43,156 bases of DNA. Source: Roseateles sp. (GTDB taxonomy: Bacteria; Pseudomonadota; Gammaproteobacteria; Burkholderiales; Burkholderiaceae_C). A program made the translations under genes and the position numbers. Of this stretch, positions 1 through 8,384 are shown piece after piece. The notes under the pieces were generated by a model, which worked only from the letters and a program-made list of their open reading frames with translations, was not told the DNA's origin and did no database searches. Positions within the stretch are counted from its first letter, which is position 1. Every line of letters starts with the position of its first letter. The DNA is taken from contig NZ_JAFAGT010000029.1 in the NCBI RefSeq assembly GCF_019237615.1, positions 1 to 43,156 on the forward strand, read 5' to 3'.

Positions 1-899
1 GCGGCGCCATGACGCACACCACCAAGAGCGGCGTGGCCGACATGGCGTTCGAGAACGACGTGGAGGCGCTCATGATGCTGCGGCGCCTGTACAACTACCT
101 GCCGCTCAACAACAAGGAAAAGGCGCCCGTGCGCCCGAGCAACGACCCGGCCGACCGCATGGACCTGAGCCTGGACACCCTGGTGCCCGACAACCCCAAC
201 AAGCCCTACGACATGAAGGAGCTGATCGTCAAGACGGTCGACGACGGCGACTTCTTCGAGCTCCAGCCCGACTACGCCAAGAACATCATCATCGGCTTCG
301 GCCGCATGGAGGGCCAGACTGTGGGCATCGTGGCCAACCAGCCGCTGGTGCTGGCGGGCTGCCTGGACATCAAGAGCAGCATCAAGGCCGCGCGCTTCGT
401 GCGCTTCTGCGACGCCTTCCACATTCCCGTCATCACCTTCGTCGACGTGCCCGGCTTCATGCCCGGCACCTCGCAGGAGTACGGCGGCATCATCAAGCAT
501 GGTGCGAAGCTGCTGTACGCCTACGCCGAGGCGACGGTTCCCAAGATCACCGTCATCACGCGCAAGGCCTACGGCGGCGCCTACGACGTGATGGCTTCCA
601 AGCACCTGCGCGGCGACGTCAACTTCGCCTGGCCCAATGCCGAGATCGCCGTGATGGGCGCCAAGGGGGCGGTGGAGATCATCTTCCGCGAGGACAAGGG
701 CGACCCGGAGAAGCTTGCGGCCCGCGAGGCCGAGTACAAGGCCCGCTTCGCCAACCCCTTCGTTGCCGGCAGCCGCGGCTTCATCGACGACGTGATCCAG
801 CCGCACGAGACGCGCAAGCGCGTCTGCCGCTCGCTGGCGATGCTGAAGGACAAGAAGCTCGAGAACCCGTGGCGCAAGCACGGAAACATCCCGTTGTAA
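1..899 (+). CDS. pccB: Propionyl-CoA carboxylase beta chain, C-terminal part (cut by window start)
   Basis: Carboxyltransferase subunit that moves CO2 from carboxybiotin to propionyl-CoA, giving methylmalonyl-CoA in the cytoplasm. The reading frame is already open at base 3, so the first ATG at 9 is internal. About 299 codons are visible, against roughly 510 residues for a full PccB. Visible family blocks are [43 protein letters not shown] and [12 protein letters not shown], which include the glycine-rich acyl-CoA/biotin oxyanion regions of the crotonase-like carboxyltransferase fold. Assignment to PccB rather than the methylcrotonyl enzyme rests on these blocks and on pccA downstream. A GST gene follows after 12 bp, so the cluster is probably one operon. 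Confidence 0.93.
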   Translation, partial: GAMTHTTKSGVADMAFENDVEALMMLRRLYNYLPLNNKEKAPVRPSNDPADRMDLSLDTLVPDNPNKPYDMKELIVKTVDDGDFFELQPDYAKNIIIGFGRMEGQTVGIVANQPLVLAGCLDIKSSIKAARFVRFCDAFHIPVITFVDVPGFMPGTSQEYGGIIKHGAKLLYAYAEATVPKITVITRKAYGGAYDVMASKHLRGDVNFAWPNAEIAVMGAKGAVEIIFREDKGDPEKLAAREAEYKARFANPFVAGSRGFIDDVIQPHETRKRVCRSLAMLKDKKLENPWRKHGNIPL

Positions 900-911
900 C
901 CAGGAGCGACC

Positions 912-1532
912 ATGACCATCCGCCTGTACTACCACCCGTACTCCCGCGCCGCGGGCACGCTCTGGGCGCTCGAGGAAGCGGGCGTGCCCTACGAGCTGCA
1001 AGTCACCGACATCATGAGGGGCGAGCAGAAGGCTCCCGAGCTGCTGGCGAAGAACGCGATGGGCAAGCTGCCGACGCTGGTCGACGGCGACGTGGTGGTG
1101 ACCGAGGCCGCCGCCATCTGCCTGTACCTGGCCGACCGCTATGCCGCCGGCCGCCTGGCCCCGGCGCTCGACGATCCGCGGCGCGGCACCTATCTGCGCT
1201 GGTCGTTTTTCGCGCCCGGTGTCATCGAGCCCGCCGTCATGGCCCACAGCGGCAAATGGGAAGTGCGCGAGGTCGCGGCGGGCTGGGGCAATTACGCGGC
1301 CATGCTCGCCGCCGCGCATAGCGCCATTGCTGACCGACCCTATGTGCTGGGCGACGAGTTCTCCATGGCAGATGTGGTGTTCGGCGGCACGCTGCGCTTC
1401 ATGCTGGAGTTCAAGCAGATCGAGCCGACGCCGCTGTTCCAGGCCTATGTCGATCGCCTGAACGCGCGCCCTGCCTACCAGCGCGCCCATGAGCGCAATC
1501 AGGCCATGCGCAAGCAGCTGGGGCTGCAGTGA
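912..1532 (+). CDS. Glutathione S-transferase family protein
   Basis: A 206-residue soluble protein with an N-terminal thioredoxin-like domain (about residues 1-80) and an all-helical C-terminal domain. The N-terminus YYHPYSRAAGTLWALEEAG and the segment GKLPTLVDGDVVVTEAAAI match the GST glutathione-binding layout, with the cis-Pro region at KLPTL. The usual E-S pair that binds the gamma-glutamyl group reads E-A here. AGGAG at 902-906 is a good ribosome site for the ATG at 912. It lies between pccB and pccA, so it is probably co-expressed with propionyl-CoA carboxylase. Its substrate cannot be told from sequence; a detoxification role is the family default. Confidence 0.88.
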   Translation: MTIRLYYHPYSRAAGTLWALEEAGVPYELQVTDIMRGEQKAPELLAKNAMGKLPTLVDGDVVVTEAAAICLYLADRYAAGRLAPALDDPRRGTYLRWSFFAPGVIEPAVMAHSGKWEVREVAAGWGNYAAMLAAAHSAIADRPYVLGDEFSMADVVFGGTLRFMLEFKQIEPTPLFQAYVDRLNARPAYQRAHERNQAMRKQLGLQ

Positions 1533-1825
1533 GCATGCCCAAGGCGACCTTGGCCGACCAGGCGCGCCAGCTGACCGACATCCCCAACATCGGCAAGGCC
1601 ATGGCCGCCGACCTGGTGGGGCTGGGCATCGCGACGCCCGCCGACGTGAAGCGCATGGATCCTTTTGAGACGTATGACCGCCTGCGCGACCCCATGGGCC
1701 GGCGGCATGACCCCTGCGTGCTGGACACCTTCCTGGCCGCGCACGACTTCATGAACGGCGGGCCTGCCCAGCCGTGGTGGAACTTCACCGAGCGGCGCAA
1801 GAAGCTGCTCGGCACAAAGAAATAA
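1529..1825 (+). CDS. Small helix-hairpin-helix protein, Cdd1/pathogenicity-locus type
   Basis: A 98-residue protein whose first half, with TDIPNIGKAMAADLVGLGI, is a helix-hairpin-helix motif of the kind used for non-specific DNA contact. The second half, with DPFETYDRLRDPMGRRHDPC and a WWNFTERRK tail, resembles the Cdd1 'pathogenicity locus' family often named mitomycin-resistance-like. The GTG at 1529 overlaps the GST stop in a GTGA junction; an in-frame ATG at 1535 is the alternative start and would shorten the protein by two residues. Function is unproven. Position inside the pcc cluster suggests co-transcription but not a shared pathway. Confidence 0.82.
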   Translation: MSMPKATLADQARQLTDIPNIGKAMAADLVGLGIATPADVKRMDPFETYDRLRDPMGRRHDPCVLDTFLAAHDFMNGGPAQPWWNFTERRKKLLGTKK

Positions 1826-1836
1826 CGAGGCTCAAC

Positions 1837-3882
1837 ATGTTCACCAAGATCCTCATTGCCAACCGTGGCGAGATCGCCTGCCGCGTGATCGCCACGGCCC
1901 GCAAGATGGGCATCCAGACCGTCGCCGTCTACTCCGAGGCCGACAAGGACGCCCGTCACGTGGAGCTGGCCGACGAGGCCGTGCTTCTGGGGCCGGCGCC
2001 ATCGCGGGAGAGCTATCTCGTGGCTGACAAGATCATTGCCGCCTGCAAGGCCACCGGCGCCCAGGCCCTGCATCCGGGCTATGGCTTCCTGTCCGAGAAC
2101 GAGGACTTCGCGCGCCGCTGCGAGGCCGAGGGCATTGTCTTCATCGGCCCCAAGCACCACAGCATCGCTGCCATGGGCGACAAGATCGCGTCCAAGAAGC
2201 TGGCCAACGAGGCCAAGGTCTCCACCATCCCAGGGCACAACGAGCCCATCCTGTCGCCCGAGGAGGCGGTGCAGATCGCCAAGCGCATCGGCTACCCGGT
2301 GATGATCAAGGCCAGCGCGGGCGGCGGCGGCAAGGGCCTGCGCGTGGCCTTCAATGACAAGGACGCCTTCGACGGATTCACGTCCTGCCGCAATGAGGCG
2401 CGCAACAGCTTCGGCGACGACCGCGTCTTCATGGAGAAGTTCGTCGAGCAGCCGCGCCACATCGAGATCCAGGTGCTGGGAGACTCGCAGGGCAACGTCG
2501 TCTACCTGCACGAGCGCGAGTGCTCCATACAGCGCCGCCACCAGAAGGTCATCGAGGAGGCGCCGTCGCCCTTCATCAGCGAGGCCACCCGTCGCGCCAT
2601 GGGCGAGCAGGCCGTGGCCCTGGCCAAGGCCGTCAACTACCAGAGCGCCGGAACGGTGGAGTTCGTCGTCGGCAAGGACCAGGACTTCTACTTCCTGGAG
2701 ATGAACACGCGGCTGCAGGTGGAGCATCCGGTCACCGAATGCATCACGGGGCTGGACCTCGTCGAGCAGATGATCCGCGTCGCGGCCGGCGAGGCGCTCG
2801 CCTTCACGCAGGCCGACATCAAGCGTGACGGCTGGGCCATCGAGTGCCGCATCAACGCGGAAGACCCCTTCCGCAACTTCCTGCCGTCAACCGGTCGCCT
2901 GGTGCGCTACCAGCCGCCGGAAACCACCATGCAGCAGGCCGAGCCGCAGCGCTTTGGCGTGCGCGTGGACACCGGCGTCTACGAGGGCGGCGAGATCCCG
3001 ATGTTCTACGACTCGATGATCGCCAAGCTCATCGTGCACGGGCAGGATCGCACCGAGGCCATCGCCAAGATGTGCGAGGCGCTGAACGGCTTCGTCATCC
3101 GCGGCGTGTCCAGCAACATTCCCTTCCAGGCGGCGCTGCTGTCCCATCCGGACTTCGCGACCGGCAACTTCAACACCGGCTTCATCGCCCAGCACTATGC
3201 CGGCGGCTTCAAGGCCGAGGACGTGCCGCATGCCGACCCGCTGTTCCTCGTCGCACTGGCCGGCTTCATCCGCCGCAAGGCACGCGAGCGTGAGGCCGGC
3301 ATCAGCGGCCAGATGCCGGGCCACGAGGTGAAGATCGAGCATGACTATGTCGCCGTCGTGAACCTGGGCGGGGGGCGCAGCGAGCAGCATGCGCTGCGCA
3401 TCACCGAATTCGCCGGTGCCCTGGGCGAAGCGCGGGTGCAGGTGGGCGGCAAGGACTACCGCATCGTCTCCGGCTCGCGGCTCAACGATGTGCGCATCAC
3501 GGGTACCGTCAACGGCCTGGCCTTCACGGCCCAGGCCGAGCGCGGCACGGCCAGGAACCCGCTGGCATATCGCATCCAGCATGGCGGCCGCTCCGTCGAG
3601 CTGACCGTGCTGAGCCCGCGTGCGGCCGAGCTGCAGGCGCTGATGCCCTACAAGGCACCGCCCGACACCTCCAAGCTGCTGCTGTCGCCCATGCCGGGCC
3701 TGCTCGTGCACCTGGCCGCCCAGGTGGGCCAGACCGTGCAGGCCGGCGAGCGGCTGGCCGTCATCGAGGCGATGAAGATGGAGAACATCCTGGCGGCCCA
3801 GCAGGACGTGACGATCGCCGAGATCCTGGCCAAGCCGGGTGAGAGCCTGTCGGTGGACCAGCCCATCCTGCGCTTTGCCTGA
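1837..3882 (+). CDS. pccA: Propionyl-CoA carboxylase alpha chain (biotin carboxylase + BCCP)
   Basis: A 681-residue cytoplasmic subunit that carboxylates biotin with ATP and bicarbonate. The N-terminal biotin carboxylase starts with KILIANRGEIACR. It has the ATP-grasp glycine loop KASAGGGGKGLRV at about residues 156-168 and EMNTRLQVEHPVTE at about 288-301. A linker/BT domain (about 500-600) is followed by the biotinyl domain, where Lys647 in EAMKMEN is the biotin acceptor. The ATG at 1837 is preceded by GAGG (1826-1830) and begins exactly at the conserved N-terminus; a longer frame to 1774 overlaps the upstream gene and is not needed. Length and the BT insert favour PccA over a stand-alone AccC. 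Confidence 0.95.
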   Translation: MFTKILIANRGEIACRVIATARKMGIQTVAVYSEADKDARHVELADEAVLLGPAPSRESYLVADKIIAACKATGAQALHPGYGFLSENEDFARRCEAEGIVFIGPKHHSIAAMGDKIASKKLANEAKVSTIPGHNEPILSPEEAVQIAKRIGYPVMIKASAGGGGKGLRVAFNDKDAFDGFTSCRNEARNSFGDDRVFMEKFVEQPRHIEIQVLGDSQGNVVYLHERECSIQRRHQKVIEEAPSPFISEATRRAMGEQAVALAKAVNYQSAGTVEFVVGKDQDFYFLEMNTRLQVEHPVTECITGLDLVEQMIRVAAGEALAFTQADIKRDGWAIECRINAEDPFRNFLPSTGRLVRYQPPETTMQQAEPQRFGVRVDTGVYEGGEIPMFYDSMIAKLIVHGQDRTEAIAKMCEALNGFVIRGVSSNIPFQAALLSHPDFATGNFNTGFIAQHYAGGFKAEDVPHADPLFLVALAGFIRRKAREREAGISGQMPGHEVKIEHDYVAVVNLGGGRSEQHALRITEFAGALGEARVQVGGKDYRIVSGSRLNDVRITGTVNGLAFTAQAERGTARNPLAYRIQHGGRSVELTVLSPRAAELQALMPYKAPPDTSKLLLSPMPGLLVHLAAQVGQTVQAGERLAVIEAMKMENILAAQQDVTIAEILAKPGESLSVDQPILRFA

Positions 3883-5074
3883 CGGGTCGGTCGCCATCGT
3901 CGGCGCGGGCGTCGCCGGCGCGGCGGCGGCCGCCCGGCTGGCCGAGCGCGGTATCGAGGTCGACGTCTACGAGGCCGTGCCCGAGCCGCGCCCCATAGGT
4001 GCCGGCCTGCTGCTGCAGCCCACCGGCCAGCGCGTGCTGGCCGCGATGGGCCTGCTGGACGAGGCGCTGGCGCTGGGCACGCGCGTGGACCGGCTGTTCG
4101 GCGACACGCCCGCGGGCCGCACGGTGCTGGACATGAGCTATCGCCGCTTCCACCCCGAGGCTTATGGCCTGGGCATACAGCGCGGTGCGCTGATGGGCCT
4201 GCTGTGGGGGCGCCTGCGCGAACTGGGCGTGCGCTGGCATTGCGGCGTGGCGGTCGATGGCTTCGATCAGGACGTCCGGGGCGTGACGCTGCGCCTGGCT
4301 GGGCGGGAAACCGAGCGCCATTCCGCCCTGGTCCTTGCCAATGGCAGCTTTTCCAGGCTGCGCGAAGGCATGAACGTCGGGCAGAGCGCCCGGCCGTTTC
4401 CCTGGGGCGCCGTCTGGACCGTGCTGCCCGCGCCCGCGGGCTTTGCGCAGATCGAGCTGCGCCAGCGCTTTCGCTCGGCCTCGCAGATGCTGGGCCTGAT
4501 GCCCGTCGGCCGGGCGACCCATGCCGACGCGCAGAGCGGCGTCAACCTGTTCTGGAGCCTGCCTGTGGCCGAGCTGGACGGCTGGTCCACGCGCATGGGC
4601 CTGGACCGGCTCAAGCAGCAGATGGCCGAACTCTTCCCCGACGTGGCGCCGCTGATCGCGGGCCTGACCGACGCGGCCCAGCTGCGCGAGGCGCGCTATG
4701 CCGATGTCTGGATGCGGCGCTGGCACGATGGCCGCGTGCTGGCCATCGGCGACTGCGCCCATGGCATGAGCCCGCAACTGGGGCAGGGCGCCAACATGGC
4801 CCTCATCGATGCGCATGAACTCGCCGCCGAAGTCGGAGGCGACTGGCCGCAGGTCTTCGAGCGCTACACACGCCGCCGCCGCGCCCACCTGCGCTTCTAC
4901 GGCCAGGCCAGCAAGGGCCTGACGCCGATGTTCCAGTCTCACGCCGTGGTGGCCCCCTGGCTGCGCGACCGTTTCTTCGGCTGGGGTGGCCGGCTGCCCT
5001 ACATCCATCAACAATCCATCGCCACCCTGGCCGGCGTCAAGACCGGCTGGCTGTGGGGACGGCTCAAACTGTGA
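3875..5074 (+). CDS. FAD-dependent monooxygenase (UbiH/PHBH-like fold)
   Basis: About 399 residues of the flavin aromatic-hydroxylase superfamily. The Rossmann dinucleotide motif [26 protein letters not shown] is at the very N-terminus, and the second FAD motif [18 protein letters not shown] is near residues 290-310. The usual middle ADG motif reads ANGSFSRLR, a variant. No good ATG exists upstream of the Rossmann motif. A TTG at 3875 overlapping the pccA stop gives [12 protein letters not shown], and a GTG at 3839 would add 12 residues lying inside pccA. It probably hydroxylates a small organic substrate with NAD(P)H and O2, but the substrate is unknown. The overlap with pccA implies translational coupling. 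Confidence 0.85.
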   Translation: MPDGSVAIVGAGVAGAAAAARLAERGIEVDVYEAVPEPRPIGAGLLLQPTGQRVLAAMGLLDEALALGTRVDRLFGDTPAGRTVLDMSYRRFHPEAYGLGIQRGALMGLLWGRLRELGVRWHCGVAVDGFDQDVRGVTLRLAGRETERHSALVLANGSFSRLREGMNVGQSARPFPWGAVWTVLPAPAGFAQIELRQRFRSASQMLGLMPVGRATHADAQSGVNLFWSLPVAELDGWSTRMGLDRLKQQMAELFPDVAPLIAGLTDAAQLREARYADVWMRRWHDGRVLAIGDCAHGMSPQLGQGANMALIDAHELAAEVGGDWPQVFERYTRRRRAHLRFYGQASKGLTPMFQSHAVVAPWLRDRFFGWGGRLPYIHQQSIATLAGVKTGWLWGRLKL

Positions 5075-5082
5075 CGACGACC

Positions 5083-5550
5083 ATGAGCAACACCCGACCT
5101 TTCCAAGTCCTCGGCCTGCAGCAGATCGCCATCGGCGGCCTCGACAAGGCCAAGCTGCGCCACCTTTGGGTGGACCTGCTGGGCGTGCCTGTGACCGGCA
5201 ACTTCAAGAGCGAGCGCGAGAACGTCGACGAGGACATCTGCACGCTGGGGCAGGGCGCCCACGCCGTGGAGGTGGACCTGATGCAGCCGCTGGACCCCGA
5301 GAAGAAGCCGGCCGTCCACGCGACGCCGCTGAACCACATCGGCCTGTGGGTGGACGATCTGCCCACGGCCGTGCAGTGGCTGGAGTCGCAGGGCCTGCGC
5401 TTCGCACCGGGCGGCATCCGCCGCGGTGCGGCCGGCCACGACATCTGCTTCGTCCACCCCAAGGGCAACGAGCAGTTCCCGTTCGGCGGCGAGGGTGTGC
5501 TGATCGAGCTGGTGCAGGCGCCGCCGGAGGTGGTGAAGGCCCTGGGCTGA
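5083..5550 (+). CDS. VOC-family protein, methylmalonyl-CoA epimerase-like
   Basis: A 155-residue protein made of two vicinal-oxygen-chelate repeats (about 8-75 and 83-150). The second repeat, [22 protein letters not shown] followed by [12 protein letters not shown] and [10 protein letters not shown], resembles methylmalonyl-CoA epimerase, which interconverts the methylmalonyl-CoA isomers downstream of propionyl-CoA carboxylase. His in LNHIG and Glu in LIELV fit metal ligands. The first-repeat position that is His in the epimerase (D-H-I-G) appears here as Gln in LQQIAIG. The pcc genes upstream support the pathway link, but a different VOC activity is possible. The ATG at 5083 is chosen; GTG at 5071, overlapping the previous stop, is an alternative. 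Confidence 0.72.
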   Translation: MSNTRPFQVLGLQQIAIGGLDKAKLRHLWVDLLGVPVTGNFKSERENVDEDICTLGQGAHAVEVDLMQPLDPEKKPAVHATPLNHIGLWVDDLPTAVQWLESQGLRFAPGGIRRGAAGHDICFVHPKGNEQFPFGGEGVLIELVQAPPEVVKALG

Positions 5551-5551
5551 G

Positions 5552-5590
5552 CCGGGCGATCGTCGGTCACCGGGCTGGCTCATCGCCCGG
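5552..5590 (+). other. Inverted repeat after the VOC gene
   Basis: CCGGGCGAT at 5552-5560 is exactly complementary to ATCGCCCGG at 5582-5590, leaving a loop of 21 bases. It begins at the VOC stop codon. There is no T-run after it, so a Rho-independent terminator is unlikely; it may be an mRNA 3' stabiliser or nothing. Confidence 0.35.
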
Positions 5591-5672
5591 GGAGTTGGCT
5601 CGTCGCACAGCGCCCCGGGCTGAACGGGGCCGCCGCACAGTGGCGACGTCATCCACTACTTCGAAAGCTTCC

Positions 5673-6344
5673 ATGGACTGGAAAATATTCGCCGCCGCCC
5701 CGCTCGCGGCGGCGCTGCTGGTGGCCAGCGCTGCACCGCTGTCGCCGCTCAATGGCTGGTCGTCCGGGTCGATGGGCATCTCGTCCAAGGCCTACCAGAT
5801 GGGCATAGACAACGGCGTGCAGTTCCAGGGGCAGCGCAGCGTGTCGGTGCAGTCCCAGGAGGGGCTGACCAAGGCGGACTCGCATGGCGCGGTCATCCAG
5901 AACGCCTTCGGCTACCAGGGGCGACGCGTGCGCTTCAGTGGCTGGATGCGCAGTGCTGACGTCAAGCAGTGGGCGGGCGCATTCCTGCGCGTGGATGCGG
6001 AAGGGACGGAGCGTTTCTTCGGCTCAGGTCGGTCGGACCTGAAGACTGAGGACCTGCCGTTTGGCGCCGGCAGTGCCGCGGCCCAGGATCGCTGGGTCGA
6101 GGTGAGTATCGTGGCCGACGTACCCAACACGCCGGCAGCCATGGTGTCGATGGGCGCCATGGTGGTTGGCGAGGGCAAGGTGTGGTTGAGTGCAATGCGG
6201 TTCGAGGAGGTCGGCCCAGAGGTGCCCGTGACGTCGGCGCGCATCGGCATGCCGTTGCCGACCTCGGCGCAGCGTGAGGCCGAAGCCCGCCGGCTGGTAG
6301 AGAAGGCATCACGTCGCATCCCGCCCAACCTGAGCCTTGAATGA
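5673..6344 (+). CDS. Exported jelly-roll-like protein of unknown function, partner of the histidine kinase
   Basis: A 223-residue protein with a signal peptide (residues 1 to about 22, hydrophobic core AAAPLAAALLVASAAP). The rest matches by eye a domain found in many regulator-linked proteins: a start like MGISSKAYQMGID, a GYQGRRVRFSGWMRSADVKQWAGAFLRVD core, then RWVEVSIVADVP and GEGKVWLSAMRFEEV. That layout is typical of a beta-sandwich of the carbohydrate-binding type. The stop overlaps the start of the downstream kinase gene (ATGA at 6341), so the two are coupled, and a periplasmic ligand-sensing role is a reasonable inference. The frame continues upstream to 4986, but that part is a shadow of the FAD and VOC genes. 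No strong ribosome site is visible. Confidence 0.78.
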   Translation: MDWKIFAAAPLAAALLVASAAPLSPLNGWSSGSMGISSKAYQMGIDNGVQFQGQRSVSVQSQEGLTKADSHGAVIQNAFGYQGRRVRFSGWMRSADVKQWAGAFLRVDAEGTERFFGSGRSDLKTEDLPFGAGSAAAQDRWVEVSIVADVPNTPAAMVSMGAMVVGEGKVWLSAMRFEEVGPEVPVTSARIGMPLPTSAQREAEARRLVEKASRRIPPNLSLE

Positions 6345-7414
6345 GCCGGCCGGCTGTCGAGCTGTTGCACGACTATCGGCCGCGCCGTGCGCACCTGCTG
6401 CCGGCTGCGCTGTTCTGGCTGGCGTGGGCGCTGCTGCGATGGCAACTCCCCGCAGGCCCGCCGCAGCGCGCCATGGGCCTCGCGGCGCAGTTTTGGATCG
6501 CCTACGCCCTGGTGTGGTGGGCCTTGTCCGGGCTGGCGGTGAGTCGCCGCGTCTGGCCGGGCGGATGGGTGCCGGCGGGCCTGTTGCTGGCGGCCACGCT
6601 TGGCGCGCTGCTGGGGCTTCCGTTGACGGCTGACTTTTCCTGGCACCGGCTCGTCGCGGGGCCTGCGCTCGCCATGCAATTGCTGCCGGCCATCAGCCTC
6701 GCGCTGGCCCTGCATCTGCTGCCGCTTGCGGCTCGCTGGAGAGAGCGGCGCAAACACGCCGCCGAGGCCTCGCGACTGCGGCAGGCCGCGGCGGTGGCCG
6801 ACCTGTCAAGGCAGGTCACGCTGGCGGAGCTGAAGACTCTGCAGGCCCAGGTCGAGCCGCACTTCCTCTACAACACGCTGGCCGGCATCCAGTACTTGGT
6901 GCGGCACAACGCCGTGCTGGCCGACCGCATGCTGGGCCGCCTGCACGACTATCTGCGCCTGGCCCTGCCTGCGATGCGTCAGCCCATGTCCACGCTGGGC
7001 AGCGAGTTCGCGCTGGCGGACGCCTATCTTGCGCTGATGCAGATGCGGCTGGGTGAGCGCCTGCGGGTCACGATCGACCTGCCCCAGGCGCTGGCCGGCC
7101 GCCCGTTTCCGCCACTGATGCTGGGCAACCTGATCGAGAACGCCGTCCAGCATGGCATCGAGCCCAAGCCCGGCGGCGGCGCGCTGCACGTCCAGGCGCG
7201 GGCGCGGGAGGGTGGGCTTGAGCTGGAGGTCAGCGACAGCGGCGTCGGCTTGCAGGCCGCGGCGCTCGGCCAGTCGGCCGGTAGCGGCCTGGGCCTCAGC
7301 AGCCTGCGTGAACGCCTGCTGCTGCTTTACGGCCAGGCGGCCCGCCTCGACGTCGGGGCCAATGCGCAGGGGGGCGTCAGCGCAGTCATCTGGGTGCCCC
7401 ATCAGGACTCTTGA
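6341..7414 (+). CDS. Membrane sensor histidine kinase, LytS/YesM type
   Basis: A 357-residue inner-membrane kinase. Residues about 18-125 hold several hydrophobic segments, probably four membrane spans, with no large periplasmic domain, so sensing may need a partner protein. The kinase core begins with the His_kinase motif QVEPHFLYNTLAGIQYLVR, with phospho-acceptor His174. The ATP-binding part follows with LMLGNLIENAVQHGIEP (N box), DSGVGL (G1) and GSGLGLSSLRERL (G2). It is coupled by a 4-base overlap to the exported protein upstream and is followed after 4 bp by its LytTR response regulator. The stimulus is unknown. Confidence 0.92.
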   Translation: MSRPAVELLHDYRPRRAHLLPAALFWLAWALLRWQLPAGPPQRAMGLAAQFWIAYALVWWALSGLAVSRRVWPGGWVPAGLLLAATLGALLGLPLTADFSWHRLVAGPALAMQLLPAISLALALHLLPLAARWRERRKHAAEASRLRQAAAVADLSRQVTLAELKTLQAQVEPHFLYNTLAGIQYLVRHNAVLADRMLGRLHDYLRLALPAMRQPMSTLGSEFALADAYLALMQMRLGERLRVTIDLPQALAGRPFPPLMLGNLIENAVQHGIEPKPGGGALHVQARAREGGLELEVSDSGVGLQAAALGQSAGSGLGLSSLRERLLLLYGQAARLDVGANAQGGVSAVIWVPHQDS

Positions 7415-7418
7415 ATCC

Positions 7419-8177
7419 ATGCCGACGGCCGTACTGATCGAAGACGAAGCGCTGCCCCGCGCCGACCTGCGCGAGCAACTGGAACGGCTCTGGCCCGAAC
7501 TGGAAATCGTCGGTGAAGCCGAGGACGGGCTGCAGGGGTTGGCGTTGGTGAGCGCGCGGCGGCCCGACATCGCGTTCGTGGACATTCGCCTGCCAGGCAT
7601 GAGTGGCATCGAGCTGGCCCAGGGCATCAGCCGCCACGTGCATCTGGTATTCGTCACCGCGCTGGACCAGCATGCGCTGGCCGCCTTCGAGCAGGGCGCG
7701 GTCGACTACCTGCTCAAGCCCCTGCAGCCGGCCCGCCTGGCGCAGACGGTGCAGCGGCTCAGGCAACGGCTGCAGCAGGCGCCACCCGATCTCGGCGGCC
7801 TGTTGCGCGCACTGCAGGCGGGCGCCGCCGGCACCGACACGGGCACGACCGGGCCGCTGCGCTGGCTGCAGGTGGGGCAGGGTGATCAGCTGCGGCTGAT
7901 CACCGTCGGCGACGTGCTGTTCTTTCGTGCCGAGACCAAGTACACGCAGGTGGTCACCGGCGGCGGCAGCTGGTGGGTGCGACTGTCGTTGAAGGAACTG
8001 GTCGAGCGGCTGGATGGCCAGCAGTTCTGGCAGGTTCATCGCAACGCCATCGTCAACCTCGCGCATGTCGACTGGGTGGAGCGCAACGCGCTGGGCCACA
8101 TGACCGTCCACCTCAAGAACCATCCCGAGAGGCTGGGCATCAGTCAGAGTTTTCAGGCGCGCTTCAAGCAGATGTAG
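7419..8177 (+). CDS. LytTR-family response regulator
   Basis: A 252-residue two-component regulator. The receiver domain (1 to about 120) shows the acidic pocket IEDE, phospho-acceptor Asp55 in AFVDIRLPG, the conserved Thr in LVFVTA, and Lys in YLLKPL. The LytTR DNA-binding domain (about 145-250) contains DVLFFRAETKYTQV and FWQVHRNAIVNLAHVDWVER. Such proteins bind direct repeats near promoters. The start follows the kinase stop by 4 bp, so it is its cognate partner. The closely packed gene order suggests the system may control its own operon or nearby secreted products. Targets cannot be read from the sequence. Confidence 0.93.
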   Translation: MPTAVLIEDEALPRADLREQLERLWPELEIVGEAEDGLQGLALVSARRPDIAFVDIRLPGMSGIELAQGISRHVHLVFVTALDQHALAAFEQGAVDYLLKPLQPARLAQTVQRLRQRLQQAPPDLGGLLRALQAGAAGTDTGTTGPLRWLQVGQGDQLRLITVGDVLFFRAETKYTQVVTGGGSWWVRLSLKELVERLDGQQFWQVHRNAIVNLAHVDWVERNALGHMTVHLKNHPERLGISQSFQARFKQM

Positions 8178-8384
8178 CTTTGGCGAAGTGCGGGTTGCGC
8201 AATCGCGGCTTCTGCGCGCGCCTGCCGGCGCCTAATCTGCGGAACAGCAAGACTTGCGCGTGCCTCGCTGGGCTGACCGGCCCGTGGCACACCGGGAGGC
8301 GGGGCGGCCACAAGCTGCTTCGTGGATTCGGTCGCAAGGCTTTGCGCGGGCCAGAATCGGCGCCTCCGAATTCCGAGCCGCCCC

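Noticed and set aside
4986-5672. Upstream extension of the exported-protein frame to 4986
   Set aside because: It is a shifted reading of the FAD and VOC genes; the signal peptide starts at 5673.
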